Shown here piece after piece: positions 51,234-60,921 of a DNA stretch of 64,000 nucleotides. The notes under the pieces were generated by a model, which saw only the letters and a program-made list of their open reading frames with translations, searched no databases and was not told the origin of the DNA. Position 1 is the stretch's first letter, and each line of letters begins with the position of its first letter. The DNA comes from Asterochloris sp. CNOR1 (taxonomy: Eukaryota > Chlorophyta > Trebouxiophyceae > Trebouxiales > Trebouxiaceae), in the NCBI GenBank assembly GCA_963969365.1, contig OZ017747.1, forward strand, positions 1,860,001 to 1,924,000, given 5' to 3'. The translations under genes and the position numbers were made by a program.

Positions 51234-54200
51234 ATGCTGCCAGTTGCCCGTCTTTTGCCTCAGGCAGGCGGCCCAATGGCTAGGCGTCAGGCAGCCGTGG
51301 TGCATTCCATCAGCGCGGTGGGCGTGGGCCTGCTCATTGGTGGCGTACTTGGGTATGCCTTCATGGGCACTGCTCACACAGTAAGTGCACAAGTGCACTG
51401 CCTCAAATGTCTACTTGCAACTAGCTCATGGCCTGCATGCCTCGCAGGGAGCAGGCCTGCCTACCAGGTCTCAGCACAGCGCGCAGGCTGCCCTGCGTGT
51501 GACAAGGCATGTGCCACTCTGCAGCGATACAGTGGCACCTGGCTGCCTTTCCCCTGTGTGATTCACAACGCCTTAGTGCCACTATCTTCAGCACTTGGCG
51601 CATTAGCCAATCTCCTGCCTCGGCCTGGCTGCTGGGGGGGGCTGCCTGATTGCCTGCTTGCCACCCCTCAAGGCGGGCAGGGCAGTGCTTGCACAAACCC
51701 ACCTCCAGGCACGCCCTCGGGCCCCTGTACGCAGGTGCTGCAGATGGGTGCAGGGCCACAGAGGGTAGCTGGTGACCTCTCGACCATGGCCACACCGGAC
51801 AGGCAGCTGCATATGATGGGGGGCGAGTGGGAGGTGTTCCAGCCACGAGCCCTCAGCACAAAGGCCGCCCAACAGGCAAACGTCCTGCAGCCCAGCAAGG
51901 CGGCTGAGCAGGCCACGTCAGTGGCTGGAGGTCAGGGCCTGTCACCGCTGCAGACTGCCATCGTGGCTGAGCTGCCCTGGCCCCGGACAGGGCGGACCAT
52001 CCACACGGTCTGCACCTCCAATGGCAGTCCCTACCTCAACTTCCAGACACGCATCATGTGAGTGGTGGCATGCGCGCCAGATGGGCCCAGTTCAAACAAG
52101 GCTGCTCTCAATTTGCTCCCACGGCCTTCTAGCCAGCATCATTAGGGCCCAGGCACCTGCTCTCTGAGATCTGCTGCCGCTGCCTTGACAGCACAGCACT
52201 GCACAGGGCTCTGCTTGGGACAGGATGCCGCTAAGAGGTGCTTCTCAGCAGTGAGAGGCAGGGCCTTTGTCCAGTAGAGCTGCTGGTCAGCCCACATGTC
52301 GATCCTGTTGCACAGCAGCCTCAGAGCTATCCAGTCTGCCCTGGGGCTTCCAGTCAAGGAGAGGGCTTTTAACACGGGTGCCTGCACCAACAAACTCAGG
52401 CCAGCATGTATCCTGATGTGACGCAGCACTGCCTGCCCTGCAGGTACGGCACCTACAACAAAGCCCAACAGCTGCCGGGTGGGGAGCGTCTGGCTGCCTT
52501 CACACGCATCCTACACCGCACAACCCCTGACATCCTCATGGACGAGGTGGGCAGCCACCTTGCACACATTGCTGCCCTGTTGCAGCCTCTTGGCCTTCTG
52601 TGGTCCTGCGCCACCAGACGTACTGATGGACGACTTGGGCCGCCACACAGGGAACAGGGATGCATGCAACAATGGAGGCACTCAGTAATGCCTGCTGTGC
52701 TGCTGGTCCATGCTGCTGCTGGCCACCTGCTGCAGCAAGCAGCCTACGGGGCTTGCAGCAATTCGATAATTCGTTGTCTGGATGTTGCTCAGCCTGCTCA
52801 GGCAGCTATACAAAGTTCAGGTGCCCACCTGGAGAGCCAACCCCCTGACACCCAGATGCGATGTCTGGTGCGAATTTCCAGTGGCAGACCGGCCCAACGC
52901 AGTCAGGCAGTGGCTGGATGCAGCCGTCCTGGACCCTTCCCTCATCAAGGCATGTCGCAGCCTGGTTCAGGCTCCCTGCACAGCCAGACGCATGGTCCGG
53001 GACCCTACCTGGGCTGTACTGCAGCCCGTGTGGCTTGTGGGGCAGCAGCCTGAAGCATGCCCCGAGCCCATGCGGCCACTGGTTGTGCACACTAGATGGA
53101 CACACGGCACCGCCAGGTTGTCACCGGCTGATATGCATGCAGCCTGGTTGAATCCATGCATGCACAGCTTGCGCTGACTTGCTGCATTGCCCTGTGTCTT
53201 AGAACGGCCAAGCCTGGCATGCTGCCCAGACAAGCCAGGCAGCGTGTGTGCTCGCAGGGCCCACAGGCACCAGCGACTGCGACAGACAAAGCCTGCAGTT
53301 GGCACTTGTCAGCTGCATGTTGTTGGCCTCTGCATTGAGCTGATGGAACGCACTGTGTCTGACTTCAACCCAGCATGAGCTGAAAGCCACTGGTGAGCTG
53401 CAGTCCAGTGGATCCTGCTGAAAGGGATTGACCAAGCCATTGCTGGCCTCTGCATGCACAACCTGGTGCCAATGGCTGCAGGCCCCCTGGATCCTGATGA
53501 TAGAGACAGATTATGTGTGGCTGCGGCCCCCTCAGCCCCCACGCGCTGAGGACGAAAGCCAGGCTTCCTGGGGCTTCCCATTTGGCTACATCACGCCCCA
53601 GGAGGCCCACCTGCAGGCAGTCATGCGGCGCATGTACCCTACCAGCGCTGGCCCCCTCACAGACATCCCTGGCTCTGGCCCGGCACCTGTCATGATGCGT
53701 GCGCACGAGTGGGCCACGGTGGGCTCCCGTGGGCGCCCACTCAGCAGCGGCTGTGGCAGCTGCAACCGTTCTCTGTACCAGAGCAAGCTTCATGGGTTCT
53801 GAGGTCTCTGTACACAGCCATCAGCTGCCAGGCTGGCAGTGGGGTGGTGCTGGTGTCTGCCAGCTTGATGGCATATCACAGCTGAGCCCTGCTGCATTTG
53901 GAATTAATGGTGGCCTAGCCTATCACTTTAGGACATGGCATTCAAGAAAGACAGATGCACATCCCACCAGGTGACTCCTGACTGGGAGCGCCTGGCAGGG
54001 CTGGCAATGGGGTCCTGGCTGCTGGGTAAAACTTGCGTCAGGCAGGCTGTGGCTGAGCCCTAAACTACCCTTTTCCTGAGGTCCCACAGTGCAATCGTCC
54101 AGGTCACACCTGACTGGGAGCGCCTGGCAGCACACATTGAGGCGGACCTGGAAACCAAGGAGCTGCTAGGCTGGGTCCGCGAGGTGGGGCCCGCATTGAT

Positions 54201-55066
54201 GATGGCTGGGTCCTGCACTGCTGGACTTGCATGCACGCTATGCTATGACCTCGTGCTGGAGGTAGGGCAGGGCGAGGGCTGTAAACGAGCTTGCCCTTGC
54301 TGCTGAGCATGGGCTGTTACACTGCTGTACCCCAGTGCCCTGCTACTGGGTGGCTGGGCATGTCAGCAACGCCTTCCCGCCGCTCTGCCCTGCCAGTGTG
54401 TCTTCCAATCAGAATGCCCAGCTAAAGGTGCTGCGTCACAAACGATGCTGTGTTACCTGCAGATGTACGGTTTCTCCATTGCGACAGCCCTGCAGGGCAT
54501 CAAGCTGGACTTGCAGCTGCCGCCTGACAGCCAGCTTATCGCCCAGCCCCCGGCCGATGATGGGCTGGGCAAGGCATGCATGTTCCACTATACCTGGGGG
54601 ACTATTCTTAAAGATGGCCTGGGGGACAGCCCTGAGGTCTGGCGCTTTGATAAGCGAGATTACACTGACAAAGCCCTGGAAGCGAAGGTGGGCTTGCCCA
54701 GCCTGCATTCTCATGCTGCTGTGCAATGTAGTCCGCCAGTGGCTGCCCAATCTACATATGGCTGCATTGCTGCCTGAATCACACAGCTTCTGCAGAAGCA
54801 AAGATGGGTGTGGGGTGCTCGGCAATTGTTTGCGTGTCTAAAGCTGCCAGTCTTCCTGCTGCTGCGATTGGTGCACAGACCTTACTACCATGCCTCTTCC
54901 TGTACAGGTGCCCCTCATACCTGAGCTGCCTGAGTTCAAGGCAGGCTGGGTGCTCCAAGATAGCAAGCCTGTGCTACCAAACCTTTACAGTGTGCTGGAG
55001 CAGATGGTGGGACAAATGAACCTTGCCATCAACAACCTGCCTGACCTGTCACCATCCCAGACATGA
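51234..55066 (+). CDS. HPAT: Hydroxyproline O-arabinosyltransferase-like glycosyltransferase (HPAT family)
   Basis: Golgi enzymes of this family add the first arabinose to hydroxyproline in cell-wall glycoproteins. Eight exons, 51234-51380, 51744-52057, 52444-52546, 52821-52949, 53482-53718, 54103-54183, 54463-54687 and 54908-55066, give 464 aa. An N-terminal signal anchor (SISAVGVGLLIGGVLGYAFM, about 26-45) fits a type II membrane protein. A disordered stem follows. The catalytic part has HTVCTSNGSPYLNFQTRIM, FTRILHRTTPD, MDEVPTW, RQWLDAA, then WILMIETDYVWLRPP (the ETD replaces the EPD of land-plant HPATs), WGFPFGYI, FHYTWG, WRFDKRDY and PPPD-type ends. The intron after 52949 uses a GC donor (AAG|GCATGT). 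A second in-frame ATG, MARRQAAVV, 14 codons downstream could be the true start. Intron 5 carries a copy of the exon 6 start. Confidence 0.92.
53968..53999 (+). repeat. Intronic copy of HPAT exon 6 start
   Basis: Thirty-two bases match 54099-54130 with two mismatches and include the CCAG acceptor and the first 28 coding bases of exon 6 (true start 54103). The two copies are 131 bases apart. The copy soon diverges and does not stay HPAT-like. Confidence 0.85.
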
Positions 55067-55290
55067 CACCAGCACAGCAGCCATCCTGCGATGAACACTG
55101 CTGAACTTCATTTGCTCTTGTCAATTGATGCACTCCTCTGGCTTTGACTTTGCTGTGTCCATTCTGCTCAAATTTGTGTTTTGCAGCACGCCACACATCA
55201 ATGCAAGAATACAGCACCTCTAGTCGACTTGAAGAAAACAAGGAGGGGCCCTGGTCATTCCAGATAGGCATCACGCATGCAAGCCTGCTG

Positions 55291-57840
55291 TCACTTAGCA
55301 ACCCGCTTGGCGCAGCCTGTTCCCCGAGCAGTGCTGCCGCGCTTGACCGCAGCTTTCTTGGCAGGCCTGATCCCAGCCTCAGTGTCAGCTCCAGTCTCAT
55401 CTATGCTGTCAGAGGCATCCTCCTTGGCCTCCTGCTGTTCCTTTGAACGCCTGCCTCTCCTCCTGGCAGCAGCATGTTTGGCTACAGGCTCTGCTGCCCG
55501 GGGTGCAGGCGTCTTCCTCTTCTGGGGGTTTAATTTCTGCTTTGCCTGTTCTGGCTCCTCTGCGCTGCCATCCTCACCTTCACTCGCAGTATCAGCAGCA
55601 CTGGCAGCTTGTTTTATGCTCTTAACTGCCCTTTTGGGAGCTGCAGTGCAGACAGAAGTGGCTGTGCAGGTGGCTGCTTTCTGTCAGCAACACGCACTAA
55701 GAAAGCTGCTATGTGGCACACATGCAGGAGGCAGGCTGCGCTCCTGTGATGCAGGCGGGGCCCTGCACCTCCAAACCCTCAGCACAGGTGCAGGGAATTA
55801 CCTGCTGCTGCCTGCTCAGACATCTTCTGCACCTCAGGGACGTAGGCTGTGGTCCTGCCACCCACTGTGATGATCTCGATGGCCCTGCCGCCCACTGATC
55901 CCCCAGCCTTCTTCTTGGACCAGCGGTGGTGGAACAGCCAGTCCTTGGGAAAGCGAGAGCTGTCTGCACACGCGTCCACTGCCGTCTTGGGCACGCTGTG
56001 CAGGGCGGAGTGCAGGCGCTCCACCTCCCCCTCGGTCAGCAGCTTTGCAGGCGCCTCCGGGTGCAGGCGAGCCTGATACAGCACCTCGTCTGCCACCCAG
56101 TTGCCCACGCCAGCTAAGAAGGCCTGCCAACATGTAGGGAGCTGCGGTCAGCGCTGTTTCCCTCTGCTGAAGTGCATGCAAGCCTGGCCCAGGTTGACCA
56201 AAGCAGTGGACAATGGACCTGCACAGTGCAGACCAGAGCCCGCTGCCCAGTGGCTTCCACAAGTGGACTATGCCTGCACACAGGGGCCCATGTGCCAGGT
56301 GGTCATGCCAGGGAGCACAGCTGCGCACACAGATCCACAGGCCCAGGCCAAGGGACATGGGAGTGCAGTGTTGTCTGCCTGCATGGGGCAAAGCTCAGGT
56401 TTGCGATTGCCACTGCCACTCTCGGCATGCATCGACCACAGGCGTGGATGTCATTCCTGCAGAACAGCTGGCTCACTGAAGTGTGGCTGCTGCCTGAGGG
56501 CTCAGCTCCCAAGCCGCCCATACCACTGGCCGTGGGCTCCCTGTGTGTATCGTCTCGCAGAGGCTGGGGTGGGTGTCCGCCCTGGTGAGCATAGCTGTGA
56601 TGACTGCATGGCAGGCACAGCTCTCGGGAGTGCACCTCACCTGGTCCATGATGACCACCTTGAGCATGCGCCGCTGCTTGGCCATCAGCCCACGGAACTC
56701 CTCCAGGGTGGGCATGCCCAGCAGGGGATCAAACCCCAGCTTGCTGACGGGCGGGTGGTTGGCAGGGTCCAGCTGCAGCCTCACGCGGCCAAAGCGCCTG
56801 CAGGGGAGAAGGTAGGCCTCAGGCAGAGTGTCTTGGCCAGGACCCCTGTGACTTGCAGAGTGATGGGCTAGGAGATAGTGCAGCGGAAGTGAGCAGGCAG
56901 CGCAAGTGAGACTTTAACGCTGACCACTGATGCCACTGTACAGGCTGGCAGTGTTCACTCTTCTGCCTTTGGGCTGAAACTTGGCAGAGGTGTGGTGCCA
57001 GTTAATGCAGTTTTAGTGAATGCGGCAGACCTACGCCCTGCTGCGCAGCCATTGTTGTGTGCAGACAGAGGCACAAACGTGCCCCGCTCCCTGCTGTAGC
57101 GGCCACAATCATGTGGAGATGTTTGTATCCTCAGCAAGCGTGAAGCTCTGACCTTGCATCGCTGAAGGCCAGCTTCCCACCCCCCTCAAATTGCAGCTCC
57201 AGCTTGCAGAAGCGGGGTGGCCAATCCTCCCCGACAACAAAGGACTTGTACTGCACAGACTTGACACCATGGACAACAATGCTGCCCGTCATGCCTGCAT
57301 GGGACAACAATGTGCAGCAGATGTTGCACGCTGTGCTGGGGTCTGGGCGTTGCTGCTTCTGCACGATGACTTGCGCTTGCAGAGGCGTGAAAGGTGCTGG
57401 CCAGCAGGGCAGCGACACTGCTTGGGCATTGACACATTCTGCAGCACCAGGCTCACCCAGGTGTATCATGAGAGCAGGTCCTGCATCCAGCTCAAACCAG
57501 AGCTGCTTGCCCTTGCGGTTTGCTGCAACCAGGGTGCGCCCCTGCACTGCCACCTCCAGATCGCAAGGCTGGATGCCCTCAATGACCTCTGCAGGGGGGC
57601 AGTGTACACCTGGAGCGCAGGCCATCTGCAAGCAGGTCTTCTCAGATCAAGCTCTCACTTGTGTCCTCTCCATGGGCTGTGACCTTTGTGATGATTTTGC
57701 CCTGCAGCGCATTGCGGGGTCCTGATGAGGGCTGCACATCGTCACTGCTCACATGCCATTGACCCAGATGGCAAGAAGATTACTCTGCAGTGGTCCTCTG
57801 CAAGCTGTCTGGCAGCCTCGACCTCTGGTAGCTCCGGCAT
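55291..57840 (-). CDS. FPG1: Formamidopyrimidine-DNA glycosylase (plant FPG/MMH type)
   Basis: Removes oxidised purines from DNA and nicks the abasic site. Seven phase-consistent exons, 57784-57840 (ATG), 57659-57701, 57457-57588, 57153-57294, 56641-56797, 55802-56123 and 55291-55640, give 400 aa. The mature N-terminus PELPEVEAARQLAEDHC carries the catalytic Pro and Glu. The beta-hairpin lysine is in RKGKQLWFELD. LMIHLGMTGSI, FSDARRFGRV, LLGMPTLEEF, GVGNWVADEVLYQARLHPEA and ITVGGRTTAYVPEVQK follow. As in plant enzymes, the bacterial four-cysteine zinc finger is absent (zincless finger). The last exon adds about 115 residues of mixed acidic and lysine-rich sequence (EEPEQAKQK, AARRRGRRSKE, RPAKKAAVKRG), as in plant homologues, probably for nuclear localisation and DNA contact. 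Its start is 128 bases from the KELP-like gene. Confidence 0.96.
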
Positions 57841-57968
57841 TCAAGTATCGAAGCTGCCTGGGAATCTGCTATGGGTCAACAGCCTGGGCATCCAGGCCTT
57901 GGAGGAAGCAATTTAGGCCGAGGGGACAATTCAGTAGCTCAACCTTGGGCCACGACCAGCAGATCAGC
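57841..57968. promoter_or_regulatory. Short divergent promoter, FPG / KELP-like
   Basis: The spacer between the two ATG codons is 128 bases. A CAATTTAG stretch sits near its middle (57909-57916). Two genes for chromatin- or DNA-acting proteins share this region. Confidence 0.5.
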
Positions 57969-60578
57969 ATGGTAACAGCAGCTGAGGTGCGGCAGTGGCT
58001 GGCAAGTAACCTGGAGTCTGTGGATCTCACAACAACTTCAGAGAGGATGGTGATCCAGCAGATGGTCTCAGAGTTGGGAGATGGTGCATCACATCACAGG
58101 GCAGTGGCAAAGGTGTGCTCAGACAGTGGCCACCTGCCATGGCTCTTACCTCATTGCATCAAGCCATAGAGAGCCAGCCTGGCCAGTGGACGGCAGCACA
58201 GGCCTAGTAATGGCCCACCATCCTGCACTGCATGACCTTCTCCTCTTCTGCTCAACTAGCCAGAGTGCACGGGTCACGGCAGTTCTGCACCAGACACCTG
58301 CTGGCTGCTAAGCAGATCATACCTGCAGCAGACTGTGGCCGTGATAACATTGTAGAGGGCTGCAGCTCATGCGAAGTGTAATCAACTTTCTCTCAGCAGC
58401 TTTTTCGCCTCTGCAACAGGACAGCGTGGCATCTGAGGCCTCCACTACCCTTGCAGACATGCACCACATGGAAGCCTGAGCGCATCTCAGGCAGGAGAGG
58501 CAGGGGCTGCCTCATCGTCTGCCTCACAATGCTTGCAGGAATGTCATGTCCAGGGAAGGGACTGCAGGCCGCCCTTAGCAGTGCATCTTGCTGCTGAGCA
58601 GCTCGTGCACAGCCTGCAACAAGCCGTGACTTGTGCAGCAAAAGAGTCGAGGGCTGCCTCGACTCCCCCACTGCTGGCACGTGCAGGAGGAGATCACCGC
58701 CTACATCAACAGTCTGGCAGAGGAGCCAGCCACAGGAAGCGCTGCACCAGCAGCCGAGGCTGCAACAGAGGCAGATGAGGACGACAATGACTTTGAGGAG
58801 CCTGCCAGCAGCAAGAGCAAGCGCAAGGCCAAAAGCGCATCTGAGGCCAAGCCTGCCAAAAAGGGGAAGCTGGCGGCTGAGCCTGCAGCAGGCACAGAGG
58901 ATGTGGAAGCCCCGGATGAGGTGTGCACAGGCGTGCCTGCCCTCAGCAAGCACTGATGCGGTTTGCCTGGGGCCTGGGTTTTGGGCAAGTCTAGGGCCGC
59001 CTTCGAGGCCAATTCTACCAAGAAGGGACAGCAGTCCGCCAAGCCGGCAGGATAGAGAGTCGCACAAATGTAAGACGAGCAACTGAGCCAGAAGTGGTGC
59101 GCATTCCGGTGGACGGGTCATTGAGGATCTTTGAAATTGGCGGGCGTCTCAGCTTGAGTTGTCATTCAGCCTGGGTCTTCACAGGGGCTAGCACTTTACA
59201 TGGGCACAGAGTCGAAGTGCTTGCCAGGAAAGGTGTGCTGTGTGTGCAGCTTCACAGCAGACAGGCAGCAGGCTAGATGCCATGCTGCGTTTTGTGAGGC
59301 AGCATTCCTTTGCTCAATTTTGCTGCCCAGCAGATGTCCAGGCAATGGCCGTTGGGCATGGAGACTGGAGTAAATTTTGCAGATGGACCCTATCGGCGTG
59401 CAGGTGCCCTTCAACCTGAGCAACAACCGCAAAGCAGGCATATCAGATTTCAAGGGCACACATTACTGCAACATCAGAGAGTACTATGAGGTGAAAGATT
59501 GAGCCTTCAGTTGGGACCCATCCCAGGCCTGCCCCAGCACCAGTGCAGACCAAGCTCCACATGCATGAGCTGTCCAAGCATACAATATGGCTGGCCACCA
59601 GCCCAACTGGAAGCAGATGCATGCATCGGCACTCACCCAGGAACCAAGTGCTTCGGAGTTGACTGCTGGTATGCACTACCTCTGCTGGCCAAGGGTCTGC
59701 CTGTGCCTGATGCCTTGCTGATGGCCTCCAGCATGGCTGAGTTGCCTTGGTGTGTGTCGGTGCAGGGCAGGCATGAGACTTTTGCTGAAATCCTTGAGAA
59801 GCTGCTGCAGAAAGATGGCAAGCAGCTGCCAGGAAAAAAGGGCATTAGCTTGCCCCAGGAGCAGTTTCTCAAGCTGGAGCAGCATGCACAGGAACTGACA
59901 GAGGCCCTCACAGACAAGAACGACGGCTTCAGCGTCGCACTCTCAAACAAGTGAGCCTCTACAGGGGTCATTGGCAACGGCGACTTCATGTGGGCCTGTG
60001 CAAGTAGCTTCTGGCAGTGCAACAACATTGTGATCGTTCGCCATAGCAAAGGTATAGTGTAAGCGCCCCAGCGGGTGGTGCAGGGTCTGCCAGCGGCTGT
60101 CAGGGGTTATTTGCAGGAACCCTTTTGATTGGGCGCGTTTTGGTAGGTGCTCAGCCTAGAGTGCAGCATGCTCAGTCCTTCATGTTGCGCCCTGCAGGCG
60201 CAAGGCCTCCATTTCATCGTTCAGCAACAAGTGGGGCGTTGACATCAGGTATGAGGTTATGGCATGGTCATCATGCCCGCTGCAGCAAGGCTGAACTTGT
60301 GTCTGCAGTGCTGACAAATTTGAACACCAAGAGCTTGGGCTACACCCCTCAGGTTTTGTCAATTGCAGGGAATGGTATGAGAAGGATGGCGAGGAGAAGC
60401 CAGGGAAGAAGGGTAGGTTTGTCTCTATGGCAGTCTGAACTGTGAGCATGCAGGCTGTGCGTGGTGAAAATGCCAGCCTTTGTCACATGGCGCGCCTGCT
60501 GCAGGCATCTTCCTGAACCCTGAGCAATGGCACATACTAGCCAAAGGCATGAACAAGCTGGCAGATGCCTTTCCCTGA
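57969..60578 (+). CDS. KELP: KELP-like transcriptional coactivator with two PC4 domains
   Basis: PC4/Sub1 coactivators bind single-stranded DNA and link activators to RNA polymerase II; plant KELP adds an N-terminal DEK_C domain. Seven exons, 57969-58112, 58687-58920, 59404-59490, 59811-59950, 60198-60248, 60369-60412 and 60505-60578, give about 257 aa. Residues about 1-57 (MVTAAEVRQWLASNLESVDL, then VIQQMVSELG, EEITAYINSLAEE) fit DEK_C. An acidic then lysine-rich linker follows. The first PC4 domain has FNLSNNRKAGISDFKG, CNIREYYEKDGKQLPGKKGI. The second has VALSNKRKASISSFSNKWGV, DIREWYEKDGEEKPGKKGIF, with the end LNPEQWHILAKGMNKLADAF. Exon 3 could instead begin at 59383, adding seven codons. 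The region 58993-59150 has further protein-like frames without usable splice sites, so an extra exon is possible. Two PC4 domains in one protein is more than the one in Arabidopsis KELP. Confidence 0.92.
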
Positions 60579-60921
60579 TTGATGGTCTCCCATAAAGGGC
60601 CATGGAAGGAAGCAGAGTGTTCAACAGAGCCGCTTTTATTTGTACTCTGTCCTGTCTCCCTTGTTGATGTGGTCTTGCGTTTCCATTGAAATGCAGAGTG
60701 TGATTGTCTGTACTTGCTGCAAGCATGCTGGCTCATTTGGTTCCCATGTGATTTTATGTTGTCAGGTGTGGCGGGGCTGTACTGAGCTGCACGGTCTGCA
60801 TGGCTGGCATGTGCATGCAGTACTCAAGGCTGAATGGGCTGGGGCGAAATCTGTCAAAATGATTTGTATTGGCGTCACAGGGTCCGTAGCAAAGTTGGTC
60901 TGGCACTTGACGGCCTGCTGC

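Noticed and set aside
53923-54003. An extra HPAT exon starting at 53972
   Set aside because: The segment copies the start of exon 6 but soon diverges and does not keep the HPAT frame; it is a duplicate, not an added exon.
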